Assembly (NCBI RefSeq): GCF_039649665.1
Contig: NZ_JBDJAW010000011.1
Coordinates: 151,754-215,753, forward strand
Origin: Microbispora sp. ZYX-F-249
GTDB lineage: Bacteria > Actinomycetota > Actinomycetes > Streptosporangiales > Streptosporangiaceae
DNA length: 64,000 bases
Reading direction: 5' to 3'
A program made the position numbers and the translations under genes. Below, one piece after another: positions 16,171-24,776 of the stretch. The notes beneath the pieces are model-generated. The model saw only the letters and a program-made list of their open reading frames with translations, made no database searches and was not told the origin of the DNA. The first letter of the stretch is position 1, and every line of letters begins with the position of its first letter.

Positions 16171-17895
16171 CTACGCCTCCCCGGACGCGCCGGAGGGGGC
16201 GACCGCCGCGCCCCCGCGCGTCCTCGCCTCGGCGGTCGCGGACGTGTCGCCCTCGTCCCGCGCCGCGGGCTGCTGCGGCGTCTTCGCCCTACGCCTGCGG
16301 GCACGCTTCTTCGCGGGGGCGGGCGCGTCGCCCTCACCCTCCGCCGCCGGCTGCTCCTGCCCGGCGGCGGAAGTCCCGGACTCGTTCTCCGGTGCGGACT
16401 TCCGCGAAGGCTCCGGCGCAGGCGCTTCCTCCGCCGGCGTGGCGGTGGAGACGGGCTCCTCGTCCGAGGGCTCCTTCTCCCGGGTCGCGCCGGACGGCTC
16501 CCCGTCGCCGGAGACCTCCGTGCCGCTCTCCTCCGGAGCCCGGTCCCCGTCGCTCCCGGACGGCGGCTCCTCCCGCTCGGCGGGACCGGATGTGACGGGC
16601 TCGTCGCTTGCGGGCGTGTCCGCGCCGGCGCGCTCGTCGGAGGCGGTCTCCTCCGTGGCGGCGGGCTCGTCGCTTGCGGGCGTGTCCGTACCGGCGCGCT
16701 CGTCGGAGGCGGTCTCCTCCGTGGCGGCGTCCGCCTCCTCGGCCTCCCCCGCCTCCTGCGCTTCCCCCGTCTCCTGCGCCTCCTCCGTCTCCCCGGCTTC
16801 CGCCGGCGGCTCCTCGGGGGTGGGCTCGGGCTCCTCGTCAGCGGCCTTGGCGGGGGCGGCGACCACGACGGGCCCGCTCTCGGGCCGTACCGCGCCGAGG
16901 ATGTCGACCCGGCTCACCACGCCGACCAGTTCGCCGTCGGCGACGACCCGGATGGGAAGGTCGGAGGCCATCGCGGCCGGGACCGCGTCGTGGATGACGG
17001 TGTCGGCGGGGAGTTCGGGACCGTCGAGCGGCTCGCCCGGCTCGGGGGCGCGGCAGATCCAGCGCAGCGACAGCACCTGCGCTCTGGGGACGTCCCGCAC
17101 GAAGTCGGCCACGTAGTCGTCGGCGGGCGCCCCGACCAATTCCTCGGGGGTTCCCACCTGCACGATCGCCCCGGCCCGCATGATCGCGATGCGCTCCCCG
17201 AGCTTGAGCGCCTCGGACAGGTCGTGGGTGATGAAGACCATGGTCTTGCCGACCTCGCGGTGCAGCCGGATGACCTCGGCCTGCATGTCGCGGCGGATCA
17301 GCGGGTCGAGCGCGCTGAACGGCTCGTCGAACAGCAGCACCTCGGGGTCGACGGCGAGCGCGCGGGCCAGACCGACCCGCTGCTGCATACCGCCGGACAG
17401 CTGCTCGGGATAGGAGTCCTCATGGCCCTCCAGCCCGACCAGCGACAGGATGCGCCTGGCCTTCTCGTGGCGCTCGGACTTCCCGACGCCCTGGATCTCC
17501 AGGCCGTAGCCGACGTTGTCCACGACCTTGCGGTGCGGCAACAGCCCGAAGTGCTGGAAGACCATGCTCACCCGGTGGCGGCGCAGCTCCCGCAGCTGCT
17601 TGGCCGACATCGCGCGCACGTCCTGACCGTCGATGCGCAGTTCGCCCGCCGTCGGCTCGATGAGCCGGGTGAGGCAGCGCACCAGCGTCGATTTACCGCT
17701 GCCGGACAGGCCCATGACGACGAAGACCTCGCCCGGCCTGACCTCGAAGCTGACGTCCCTGACGGCGGCGGTGCACCCCGTCTTCGCCCGCAGCTCAGCG
17801 GGTTCGAGCTCGGCGTCGGGGCTGCCGATGATCCGGTCGGCCTTGGGACCGAAGATCTTCCAGAGCCCGCGAACCTCGATCGCGGCTGTGCCCAC
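16171..17895 (-). CDS. Betaine/proline-type ABC transporter ATPase with long acidic C-terminal tail
   Basis: 574 residues from GTG 17895, which has GAGGGG seven bases upstream; the frame extends further but without a site. Residues 1-270 are a ProV/OpuAA-type ATPase: Walker [10 protein letters not shown] 62-70, Q-loop Q114, signature LSGGMQ 166-171, Walker B LLFDE 187-191, H-loop H224. Residues ~298-337 form one CBS-like half ([22 protein letters not shown]) rather than the usual pair, the CBS module being the ionic-strength/nucleotide sensor in this family. From ~340 to 574 the chain is a Glu/Ala/Thr/Ser/Pro-rich low-complexity tail with a 22-residue tandem duplication, ending in a basic [10 protein letters not shown] cluster. 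Typical family length is about 400. The tail is GC-biased and in frame, so not a frameshift artefact by eye. Confidence 0.92.
   Translation of the reverse strand: MGTAAIEVRGLWKIFGPKADRIIGSPDAELEPAELRAKTGCTAAVRDVSFEVRPGEVFVVMGLSGSGKSTLVRCLTRLIEPTAGELRIDGQDVRAMSAKQLRELRRHRVSMVFQHFGLLPHRKVVDNVGYGLEIQGVGKSERHEKARRILSLVGLEGHEDSYPEQLSGGMQQRVGLARALAVDPEVLLFDEPFSALDPLIRRDMQAEVIRLHREVGKTMVFITHDLSEALKLGERIAIMRAGAIVQVGTPEELVGAPADDYVADFVRDVPRAQVLSLRWICRAPEPGEPLDGPELPADTVIHDAVPAAMASDLPIRVVADGELVGVVSRVDILGAVRPESGPVVVAAPAKAADEEPEPTPEEPPAEAGETEEAQETGEAQEAGEAEEADAATEETASDERAGTDTPASDEPAATEETASDERAGADTPASDEPVTSGPAEREEPPSGSDGDRAPEESGTEVSGDGEPSGATREKEPSDEEPVSTATPAEEAPAPEPSRKSAPENESGTSAAGQEQPAAEGEGDAPAPAKKRARRRRAKTPQQPAARDEGDTSATAEARTRGGAAVAPSGASGEA
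16597..16728 (-). repeat. 2 x 66-bp tandem repeat in the acidic tail of the ATPase
   Basis: Two nearly identical 66-base units (16597-16662 and 16663-16728) code the 22-residue block beginning [10 protein letters not shown] twice, differing only at one Thr/Ala position. The near identity suggests recent duplication. Confidence 0.9.
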
Positions 17896-18230
17896 TCTGA
17901 TTCCCCTCACTTGGCGCTCGCCCGCGAGGCGGCGTGGACGCCCGGGAACGCCAAAGCACGGCGCGAGGGATGCCGCTCGCACGCCGTGAATGAAGAGCGG
18001 GGGGCCAACGACTCCTCAGGGCACACGCACAGGCGTTGCGCTTGGCGCAACACGGATCCTGTTTTTTACAACAGGTCTGAGGCTAGGGCCCTGCTGCCCT
18101 TCTTATGGTGAAAAATGCCACCTAACATCCATATCGTGATCGTCCGGTGATCTTTCTCCCACACGGGCGTACCAGGCCGTGAGGGCCCGGCGGCGATGGG
18201 TGAGGGACGACCCGCTCGGCGGGCCGGCGA
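17896..18230. other. Upstream region of the betaine-type operon and 3' side of the SDR gene
   Basis: 335 bases with no gene. It should hold the operon promoter. The stretch 18050-18140 is markedly AT-richer than its surroundings (GTTTTTTACAAC, ATGGTGAAAAATG). I could not assign convincing -35/-10 boxes; the inverted repeats at 18035-18075 are listed separately. Confidence 0.5.
18035..18075. promoter_or_regulatory. Two inverted repeats upstream of the betaine-type operon (candidate operators)
   Basis: GTTGCGC-TTG-GCGCAAC (18035-18051, perfect 7-bp arms) and, six bases on, CCTGTT-TTTTAC-AACAGG (18058-18075, perfect 6-bp arms). The second is AT-rich in the middle and looks like a dimeric regulator site. 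They sit 140-180 bases before the ATPase start. The regulator is unknown and not encoded next door. Confidence 0.5.
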
Positions 18231-18992
18231 TCAGGTGGCGAGAATTCCCCCGTCGACCGGAATGACCGCTCCGGTGACGTACGAACCGGCGTCGGAAGCG
18301 AGGAATACGACGGCGGCGACGAGCTCCTCCGGGTCGCCCGAGCGCTTCATCAGGACCCGCTGTTCCCGCATGCGGTCGAGATAGCCGTCGGGATACTGCG
18401 CCGTCATCTCGGACTCGAAGAAGCCCGGCTCCAGGCAGTTGACCCGGATGCCCAGGCGCGAGGTCCACTGCTGGGCGAGGTCGCGGGTGAGGCCGGCGAC
18501 GGCGGCCTTCGACGCGCTGTAGGCCGCCTGCGGCAGCCCGGCCGTGGTCTCGCCGAGCACACTGCCGATGTTGACGATCGACGACCCCGGCCGCATGACG
18601 CGGGCGCAGGCCTGGGCCATCCAGTAGGTGCCGTTCAGGTTGACGTCGAGCACCCGGCGGAACTCGCCGGGCGTCTCCCGCAGGGCGGGCACGGCCGTGC
18701 CGACGCCCGCGTTGTTGACCAGCACGTCGACGCGGCCGAACTCGCTCATCGCCGCGTCGACGAGGGCCTGGCACTCTTCGGGGACCGACACGTCGGTCGG
18801 GACCGCCGGGCAGCGGCGGCCGGTCTCCTCGACCAGCCGCCGGGTCCGCTCCAGGCCCTCGGGGCGGCGGGCCCCGATCACCACGTCGGCGCCCGCCTCG
18901 GCGAGTCCCCGGGCGAAGGCGACGCCGAGCCCGGACGACGCCCCCGTCACGATGGCCACTTTCCCGTCAAGACGGAACCGGTCCAGGATCAC
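18231..18992 (-). CDS. Short-chain dehydrogenase/reductase (SDR)
   Basis: 253 residues, classical SDR. NAD(P)-binding TGASSGLGVA at 16-25, structural NNAG motif (VLVNNAGVG), catalytic Ser in IVNIGSVLG, and YSASK with the catalytic Tyr-x-x-x-Lys, then the usual C-terminal PVDGGILA. The GTG start at 18992 has GAGGGGG a few bases upstream. Substrate unknown; closest by eye are 3-oxoacyl-ACP reductase- or gluconate dehydrogenase-like SDRs. Its start lies only 19 bases from the palindromic element at 19012-19248, so the gene's promoter must be inside or beyond that element. Confidence 0.92.
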   Translation of the reverse strand: MILDRFRLDGKVAIVTGASSGLGVAFARGLAEAGADVVIGARRPEGLERTRRLVEETGRRCPAVPTDVSVPEECQALVDAAMSEFGRVDVLVNNAGVGTAVPALRETPGEFRRVLDVNLNGTYWMAQACARVMRPGSSIVNIGSVLGETTAGLPQAAYSASKAAVAGLTRDLAQQWTSRLGIRVNCLEPGFFESEMTAQYPDGYLDRMREQRVLMKRSGDPEELVAAVVFLASDAGSYVTGAVIPVDGGILAT

Positions 18993-19011
18993 ACCCGCCC
19001 CCTCAACTCCC

Positions 19012-19248
19012 GTGATCTTGCAGTTTGTCGCACGAACCCTCGCCCAGCAGCCCGTTCATGCTCCGTGATCTTGCACTTAATCGGCGGAGCGACCGACCAC
19101 CAGGGCTTTCACCGTTCATGATCTTGCAATTGCAAGATCATGAACGCTATAAGCGCAGCTCAGGACGGTTACACCCAGCCGAAGTGCACGATCACCACGA
19201 CGAGGTGCGCAGCTCAGAGGGCATACGTGCGACAAACTACAAGATCAC
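19012..19248. mobile_element. 237-bp MITE-like element: imperfect palindrome with six phased 11-mers
   Basis: The ends are inverted repeats of 22-23 bp with one mismatch (19012-19033 and 19227-19248; outer sequence GTGATCTTGCAGTTTGTCGC on the left). The whole unit is symmetrical about 19129/19130. The 11-mer GTGATCTTGCA occurs directly at 19012 and 19065 and as ATGATCTTGCA at 19118, steps of 53 and 53. Its reverse complement ends at 19141, 19195 (one change) and 19248, steps of 54 and 53. No open frame and no clear target-site duplication. It could be a non-autonomous transposon (MITE) or a multi-site protein-binding array. It fills the gap between the SDR gene and the minus-strand gene ending at 19254. 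Confidence 0.7.
19113..19146. repeat. 34-bp perfect palindrome at the centre of the element
   Basis: Left arm CGTTCATGATCTTGCAA, right arm its exact reverse complement, no loop. It contains the central pair of the six 11-mers head to head and is far AT-richer than the flanking DNA. Confidence 0.95.
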
Positions 19249-19253
19249 CACTG

Positions 19254-21536
19254 TTAGAGGCCGTACTCCTTGGAGATACGCTCGTGCCGCTCGGCCTCGA
19301 TGCCGACCTCGCGGGCGAGGTCGAGCCACGCCAGCGGGTGGGACCACTGCTCGGTGACGTCGTCGAGGACGGCGTCCAGCTCGGCCGGCCGCACGGTGGG
19401 CGGGATCGCGATCCAGCCGAACACACCGGGAAGCTGCTCACCGGTCGCCGGGTGGGTGACGCGGTAGCTCTCGTCGCTGTAGACCCACATCGGCCAGCCA
19501 CGCTCGGCGAGGACCTCGTTGAACTCGGCCCACTCGTCCTCCGACGGCGCCGCGCCGTCGAAGAACCAGCTCGTGTAGCCGCCCGGGCGCAGCATCGTCA
19601 CCCCGGCGAACGGGATCACGAAGCTCTCCCGCTCCTGCTCGTCCTCCGGGATCGGCTCCAGCGGCCGGGGGTCGATCACGACCACGTCGCCCGCGTTGTA
19701 CTCCATGCCGCGCGGCTGCGGGATCGCCAGGCGGGCGGTGGCCGGGCCGGTCCGTACGGCGAGCACCTCCCGCTGGGTGCCGTCGGGAGCGGGGAGGATC
19801 ACCCGGACCAGGTGCCACTCCTCCTCGATCGGGCCCTCGCCCGGCTCGATCGGCATGCCGAGCTTCGCGCCCGCGGCCCGTACGGTCGCCCAGTCCTCCA
19901 CGGCGGTGGACAGGACGATGATCCGCCAGACGTCCTCCTCCTCGCCCTCGCCGGACTCGAGCAGCGGCTTGAGGATCTCGGCCGCCTTGGTGTTGTCGCC
20001 GAGCTGCTGGACCGCACCCGACCACAGGCGTCGCGCCTCCAGCCCGCCGCCGTGGGCGACGGCCTGCTCGGCCTCGGCCGCCGTCTGCTCCCACCGCTCA
20101 CGCGCACGGTGCAGCCGGGCGAGCGCGAGGTGCGAACCGGTCTCCGGCAGCCGGGCCGCGAGGGTCTCCACCCGCTCGTCCTGCCCGGCCTCGATGAGCA
20201 GGCCGGTCAGATAGGAGACGTCCTCGTCGCCCGCGGCGGCCGGGTCGCCGTCCTCGACGATCGTCTTCCAGTAGATGTCGGCGCCCACCGGGGCGTAGCC
20301 GAGGAACCCGAGCGTCGTCGTGTGCCGCCGGGTGGCCTCGAGGTCGGTGCCGGACAGCGGCCACAGCCAGCCCACCCACCGCTCGGGGTCGGCCGTGCGG
20401 CCGTCGGCGGCGTCGAAGTAGGCCACCAGCTCGTCGCGAGGGCCGGGCGGCGGCAGTTCCTTGGCGGCGTCGGCGGCGGCGCGCAGCTCGGCCACCCGCT
20501 CGGACAGTCCCTCGGTGACCCGGAGGGTGGCGATCGCGGCCTCGGCGTAGTCGGCCAGCAGGCGGGCCTGCCACAGACCCTGCCGGGAGACCGCCAGGTG
20601 CCCGGCCGTCAGCGCGAGCTCGAACCGCGCCCGGTGGCCGCCCACGCTCTCGAAGTAGGACATCCACTGCCGCAGGATGCGGCCGAGCTGCCAGGTGTTG
20701 GCGATCGAGCCGCCCGAGGAGAGCATGCGGACGGTGCGCGCCCACTCCACCCACTCGCGCGCGTGGTCGCCCACCACGTCGAGGTCGGGGAGCGCGTCCA
20801 CGGCCTCCTGCATCCGGCCGAGGGTCGCCAGCACCTGCGAGCGGAGCAGGGCCTCACGGCGGCCCTTCGCGACCGGGTCGTCGGGCTTGAAGTCGGCCGA
20901 GGCGTCGAGCGCGGCCAGGGCGTCGTCCGGGCGCCCGGCGGCGAGCAGGGCGCGCGCGGAGGCGGCGCCCAGCTCCCAGCTCGCCTCGCGGCCGGCCCCG
21001 CGCAGGCGCTCGACCGCCGCCTCGGCGTACGCGACGCCCTCGGCCGCCTTGCCCGCGTCGATCAGGGCCGCGACGTACTGGGTGGCCAGGCCGGAGAAGG
21101 CGAGGGAGTCCGGGCCCACGCCGTCGAGGGCCGCGCCGAGGGAGGCCAGCCGGGCCTCGGCGTAGCCGGGACCGTCGGTGTTGGCCTGGGCGATCGCCAG
21201 GACCTCAACGGCGCCGGGGGCGCCGGGGCACTCGCGCACGTCGTCACGCTGCGCGAACTCCAGCAGCGAGGCGGCGTCGTCAAGCGCGACCGCGCCCATC
21301 GCCCGGTCGCCGACCCGCCCGAGCAGGTGCCAGTAGCGTGCGAAGAACTCCAGCCACGGCTTCTCCAGCGTCTCGGCGTGCTGCGCGATCGCCGGCGCCA
21401 CGACGTCGAGCTGGGCGAAACGGCCCTCCAGCGCCTGCGCGGGCACGTCACCCAGCGCCATGGCCAGTCCCGTGTTGCCCGCCTCGTGCAGTTCACGCTG
21501 GGTGCCACCCACCCAAGCCCAGATGTCCACGTCCAT
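19254..21536 (-). CDS. Large TPR-like helical-repeat protein, unknown function
   Basis: 760 residues. The first ~560 residues are Ala/Leu/Glu-rich helical pairs resembling tetratricopeptide repeats (SARALLAAGRPDDALAALD, LLIEAGQDERVETLAARLPE, ARERWEQTAAEAEQAV). The last ~200 residues form a different, Trp- and Pro-rich domain (EEEWHLVRVILPAPDGT, NAGDVVVIDPRPLEP, GYTSWFFDGAAPSEDEW). No catalytic motif or membrane segment was seen. The start ATG 21536 has no good ribosome-binding site. Conserved-looking but not recognised; probably a cytoplasmic scaffold or adaptor. It ends six bases from the palindromic element. Confidence 0.75.
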   Translation of the reverse strand: MDVDIWAWVGGTQRELHEAGNTGLAMALGDVPAQALEGRFAQLDVVAPAIAQHAETLEKPWLEFFARYWHLLGRVGDRAMGAVALDDAASLLEFAQRDDVRECPGAPGAVEVLAIAQANTDGPGYAEARLASLGAALDGVGPDSLAFSGLATQYVAALIDAGKAAEGVAYAEAAVERLRGAGREASWELGAASARALLAAGRPDDALAALDASADFKPDDPVAKGRREALLRSQVLATLGRMQEAVDALPDLDVVGDHAREWVEWARTVRMLSSGGSIANTWQLGRILRQWMSYFESVGGHRARFELALTAGHLAVSRQGLWQARLLADYAEAAIATLRVTEGLSERVAELRAAADAAKELPPPGPRDELVAYFDAADGRTADPERWVGWLWPLSGTDLEATRRHTTTLGFLGYAPVGADIYWKTIVEDGDPAAAGDEDVSYLTGLLIEAGQDERVETLAARLPETGSHLALARLHRARERWEQTAAEAEQAVAHGGGLEARRLWSGAVQQLGDNTKAAEILKPLLESGEGEEEDVWRIIVLSTAVEDWATVRAAGAKLGMPIEPGEGPIEEEWHLVRVILPAPDGTQREVLAVRTGPATARLAIPQPRGMEYNAGDVVVIDPRPLEPIPEDEQERESFVIPFAGVTMLRPGGYTSWFFDGAAPSEDEWAEFNEVLAERGWPMWVYSDESYRVTHPATGEQLPGVFGWIAIPPTVRPAELDAVLDDVTEQWSHPLAWLDLAREVGIEAERHERISKEYGL

Positions 21537-21598
21537 GAGGAGTCAGTCTGCCAGGTCGCCGACCATGACCCAAACAGCACGCGGCCGTCGCCCCGGCG

Positions 21599-22366
21599 TC
21601 AGCGTCCGAGGGCCACCTGGGAGGCCTCCCGGAGCAGGGCGCACAGCTCGGTGAGCTCCGCCGGGGCGAGCGCCGCGTAGGCGCGGGCGACGAGGTCGTC
21701 GGTCAGCTCCTCCGCCGCGGCCCTGCGCTCGGCCGCCTCCGCCGGCGGCTCCGGGTACGGCTCGGGCCAGGCGAGGAAGCGGGCGACGTCGGAGGCCCGG
21801 TCGTACGGGATGGGCGTCCCGGTGTTGTCGGCGCCGACGAGGGTGGCCTCCAGCGGGCCGAGACCATGCGCGACCACGGCCGTCGCGTGCCGGGCGCCGC
21901 GCAGTTCCCGCACGACGTGGAGCATCTGGGCCGCCAGGGCGGGCCCGTCGCCGGGCCGCGGCATGGCCCGCCATCCGGCGAACAGCGGCGCGCAGAGCGG
22001 GTCGGCGCCGTCGGCGACGGCGGCGAGCAGCTCCGCCAGCCGGTCGGGGTCGCCGAGGCCGGCGAGCCTGCGCCGCCCCCAGTCGTGACAGGCCCCGGCG
22101 TAGAGCGCGGCGGCCTCCTTGGCGGGGAGCTTGCGCCCGCCCTCCCACGACTCTCGGACGTGCCCGGGCGGGAAGAAGACGACGGCCGCGAGCACGACGT
22201 CCGCGTCCACCTCGCCGAGGACGCCGCACCGGCCCCGGAAGTACATCTCCCGCGGGCCGAGGCCCTGGCCCTCGCACAGCGCCTTGGCCTCCCGCGAGAT
22301 CATGAAGCCCCCGCCGAGTGCCCCGATCGCCGCCTTCGTCTCCACCACCGCGTCACGCGGGTCCAT
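21599..22366 (-). CDS. SCO6745-like family protein
   Basis: 255 residues with an excellent start (AGGAGGGCGC before the ATG at 22366). The sequence begins MDPRDAVVETKAAIGALGGGF and is all-helical with a Trp-containing middle (HDWGRRRLAGLGD). It resembles the actinobacterial family named after S. coelicolor SCO6745, whose biochemical role I do not know. No cofactor motif. It lies between the TPR-like gene and dapF on the same strand, where other actinomycetes often have hflX beyond dapF. Confidence 0.6.
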   Translation of the reverse strand: MDPRDAVVETKAAIGALGGGFMISREAKALCEGQGLGPREMYFRGRCGVLGEVDADVVLAAVVFFPPGHVRESWEGGRKLPAKEAAALYAGACHDWGRRRLAGLGDPDRLAELLAAVADGADPLCAPLFAGWRAMPRPGDGPALAAQMLHVVRELRGARHATAVVAHGLGPLEATLVGADNTGTPIPYDRASDVARFLAWPEPYPEPPAEAAERRAAAEELTDDLVARAYAALAPAELTELCALLREASQVALGR

Positions 22367-22438
22367 GCGCCCTCCTAGGTTCAGCAGCCGGACTCAGGGT
22401 GGCGGATCAGAACAAGATTCTGCAAGTCCCTGAAACGA

Positions 22439-23251
22439 TCAGAGGACGGCGGGCCACTCCCCCGAGGCGACGAGGACGGCGGGCCCGGACAGGTAGCTCG
22501 TGTCCTCCTCCAGCGTGACGGTGACCGTGCCGCCGAGGATCCGGACCTCCCACGTGCCGGTGGTCTCGCCTGCGGCGTGGGCGGCGGCGACGGCCGTCGC
22601 GACCGCGCCGGTGCCGCACGAGCGCGTCTCCCCCGAGCCCCGCTCGTGCACCCGCATCGACACCTTGTGGTCGCCCACCGCGTTGAAGATCTCGACGTTG
22701 ACGCCGTGCGGATAGACGCCGCGGTCGAAGCCGGGCTCGCGGCCGAGGTCGAATCCGGCCACCGGCTCCGCCACCGCGCACGCCAGGTGGGGGTTGCCCA
22801 AGTTCACGTTCACGCCGCGGCACTCGCGCCCGCCGACGACGGCGCGGCTCTCCCCCAGCACCAGCGGCCTGCCCATGTCGACGGTCACGTCGCCCGAGGC
22901 GCCGAGCCGTACGCGCTTGAGGCCCCCGCGGGTGGCAACGGCGAACTCGCCGGGCGCCGCGAGGCCCGCGTCCACGAGGTAGCGGGCGAAGACCCGCACT
23001 CCGTTGCCGCACATCTCGGGGACGCTGCCGTCCGCGTTGCGGTAGTCCATGAACCACTCGGCCTCGCCGGCCTGCTCCACGGCCTCCGGGCAGAGCTTGG
23101 CCCGCACGACACGCAGGATCCCGTCCGCGCCGATGCCGGCCCGGCGGTCGCACAATGCCGCGACGTCCCGCGCCGACAGGTCCAGCCGGGCGTCGGCGTC
23201 CGGCAGGATGACGAAGTCGTTCTCGGTGCCGTGGCCCTTCACAAAGCGCAT
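22439..23251 (-). CDS. dapF: Diaminopimelate epimerase
   Basis: Converts LL- to meso-diaminopimelate for lysine and peptidoglycan synthesis; cofactor-independent, using two cysteines. 270 residues with both catalytic motifs: MCGNGVR (Cys81) and SCGTGA (Cys212). N-terminus MRFVKGHGTENDFVIL is typical. It starts nine bases after the miaA stop on the same strand, the usual actinobacterial miaA-dapF order. The last ~20 residues are ordinary; no truncation. Confidence 0.97.
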   Translation of the reverse strand: MRFVKGHGTENDFVILPDADARLDLSARDVAALCDRRAGIGADGILRVVRAKLCPEAVEQAGEAEWFMDYRNADGSVPEMCGNGVRVFARYLVDAGLAAPGEFAVATRGGLKRVRLGASGDVTVDMGRPLVLGESRAVVGGRECRGVNVNLGNPHLACAVAEPVAGFDLGREPGFDRGVYPHGVNVEIFNAVGDHKVSMRVHERGSGETRSCGTGAVATAVAAAHAAGETTGTWEVRILGGTVTVTLEEDTSYLSGPAVLVASGEWPAVL

Positions 23252-23260
23252 GGGAGAAGT

Positions 23261-24172
23261 CTAGGAGGCGCCCGTGATCACGCCGATCGCGCGGTCGGCC
23301 AGGTCGGGGGCGTCGAACGGCAGCCACACCACCCGGGGGTCGCGGCGGAACCACGACTCCTGCCGCCTGGCGAACCTGCGGGTGGCGCGCACCGTCTCCT
23401 CCCGCGCCCGCTCCTCGGTCCACTCGCCGCTCAGGAACCGCAGGACCTGCGCGTACCCGAGGGCCCGGCTGGCGGTCCTGCCCTCGGCGAGACCCCGCGC
23501 GGCGAGCGCGCGCACCTCGTCCACCAGCCCGGCCTCCCACATGCGGCCGACCCGCAGCTCGATCCGCTCGTCCAGGACCGGCCGCGGCACCTCGACGCCG
23601 ATCTGCACGCTGTCGTAGACCGCGTCGTACGACGGCATCGTGGCCGAGAACGGCCGCCCGGACAGCTCGATGACCTCCAGCGCGCGGACGATCCTGCGGC
23701 CGTTGCTCGGCAGGATGTTCTCCGCGGCCACCGGGTCGAGGCCCTTGAGCCGTTCGTACAGGGGCACCGGGCCGGTCTCGGCGAGCTCCTTCTCCAGCCG
23801 GGCCCGGATGTCCGGGTCGGTCCCCGGGAACTCCAGGTCGTCGATCGCGGCCCGGACGTAGAGCCCGGAGCCGCCCGCCAGCACGGGCACCCGCCCGCGG
23901 GCGCGCAAATCCTCGATCAGGGGACGGACGAGCCGCTGGTATTCGGCCACGCTGGCGGTCCGCGTCACCGGCCAGATGTCCAGCAGGTGATGGGGGACGC
24001 CGCGCCGCTCCCCCTCGGAGAGCTTGGCGGTGCCGATGTCCATGCCCTGGTAGAGCTGCATGGAGTCGGTGTTGATCACTTCGCCGCCCAGCCGGAGCGC
24101 CAGCTCGACGGCCAGGTCGGACTTGCCCGCCGCGGTAGCGCCCACCACGGCGATCACAGATTGCTGCCCCAC
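23261..24172 (-). CDS. miaA: tRNA dimethylallyltransferase MiaA
   Basis: Adds the dimethylallyl group to A37 of tRNAs reading UNN codons; MiaB then methylthiolates it. 303 residues, full length. P-loop GATAAGKSD at 11-19, the conserved INTDSMQLYQGMDIGTAK, the GGSGLYVRA loop, and the C-terminal RRQESWFRRD tRNA-contact motif. GTG start at 24172. Its partner miaB is about 3.4 kb upstream on the same strand, with four genes between. Confidence 0.97.
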   Translation of the reverse strand: MGQQSVIAVVGATAAGKSDLAVELALRLGGEVINTDSMQLYQGMDIGTAKLSEGERRGVPHHLLDIWPVTRTASVAEYQRLVRPLIEDLRARGRVPVLAGGSGLYVRAAIDDLEFPGTDPDIRARLEKELAETGPVPLYERLKGLDPVAAENILPSNGRRIVRALEVIELSGRPFSATMPSYDAVYDSVQIGVEVPRPVLDERIELRVGRMWEAGLVDEVRALAARGLAEGRTASRALGYAQVLRFLSGEWTEERAREETVRATRRFARRQESWFRRDPRVVWLPFDAPDLADRAIGVITGAS

Positions 24173-24200
24173 ACCGTCCAGTGTCCCAGCGGCGGGGAGG

Positions 24201-24734
24201 TCACATGTCCCAGTCGAGGGTGGGCGGCAGGTGGCCTTCGAGGGTGAGCAGCCACCGCTTGGACTCCACGCCCTCGCCGCCGCTGAAGCCGCCGAGCCCG
24301 TTGCTCGCGACGACCCGGTGGCACGGCACGATGATCGGGATCGGGTTGCCGCCCATGATCGAGCCGATGGCCCGCGCCGGGACCCCCGTGCCGCTGCGCG
24401 CCGCCAGCTCCCCGTACGTCACCACCTCGCCGTACGGGACGGTGTCGAACAAGGTGCCGAGGACCTGCCGCTGGAGCGGCGACATGAGCCGCCAGTCCAC
24501 CGGCACGCGGAACTCCTTCAGCTCGCCGTGGAAGTACGCCGCCAGCTCCTCCCGTACGGCGTCCGTACGGGCGGGGTCGTCGGCGGGGGCCATCCCGAGG
24601 CGGCCGGCGATGCGCCGCCTGACCAGGGGGCCGTCCCGGAAGTCCGTCGCGGCGACCCCGTCCCCGGTGACGGCGGCGAGCACGTCGCCCAGCCTGGTCG
24701 GTACGGTCGCGAACGCCACGGTGCTGCTGTCCAT
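24201..24734 (-). CDS. ogt: Methylated-DNA--[protein]-cysteine S-methyltransferase
   Basis: Suicide repair protein that takes alkyl groups from O6-alkylguanine onto its own cysteine. 177 residues. Active site PIPIIVPCHRV with acceptor Cys138; upstream TVPYGEVVTYGELAARSG is the wing of the DNA-binding helix-turn-helix; downstream GLGGFSGG closes the pocket. No Ada-type N-terminal domain, so Ogt-like. Start either ATG 24734 or ATG 24743 (three more residues); neither has a strong ribosome site. It is divergent from the LigB-like gene with about 40 bases between. Confidence 0.93.
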   Translation of the reverse strand: MDSSTVAFATVPTRLGDVLAAVTGDGVAATDFRDGPLVRRRIAGRLGMAPADDPARTDAVREELAAYFHGELKEFRVPVDWRLMSPLQRQVLGTLFDTVPYGEVVTYGELAARSGTGVPARAIGSIMGGNPIPIIVPCHRVVASNGLGGFSGGEGVESKRWLLTLEGHLPPTLDWDM

Positions 24735-24776
24735 GTGTCCCATTCTGCGGGCGATCGGCCGGGGTAGGGTGAGCGG

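Noticed and set aside
16597..16728. 66-bp tandem repeat as mobile-element footprint
   Set aside because: In frame, inside a low-complexity coding tail; replication slippage is a simpler cause.
14251..18111. Plus-strand open frame of 1286 codons antisense to the betaine-type operon
   Set aside because: It runs opposite to three well-supported transporter genes, has composition typical of antisense reading in GC-rich DNA (Arg/Gly/His/Gln-rich) and no family motif.
19012..19248. CRISPR-like array (repeats at 53-bp steps)
   Set aside because: Repeats are only 11 bp, half are inverted and the arrangement is symmetrical. No cas genes nearby.
22400..22435. ACAAGATTCTGCAAG as another copy of the 11-mer
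   Set aside because: Shares only short parts of the 11-mer in broken order; likely chance.
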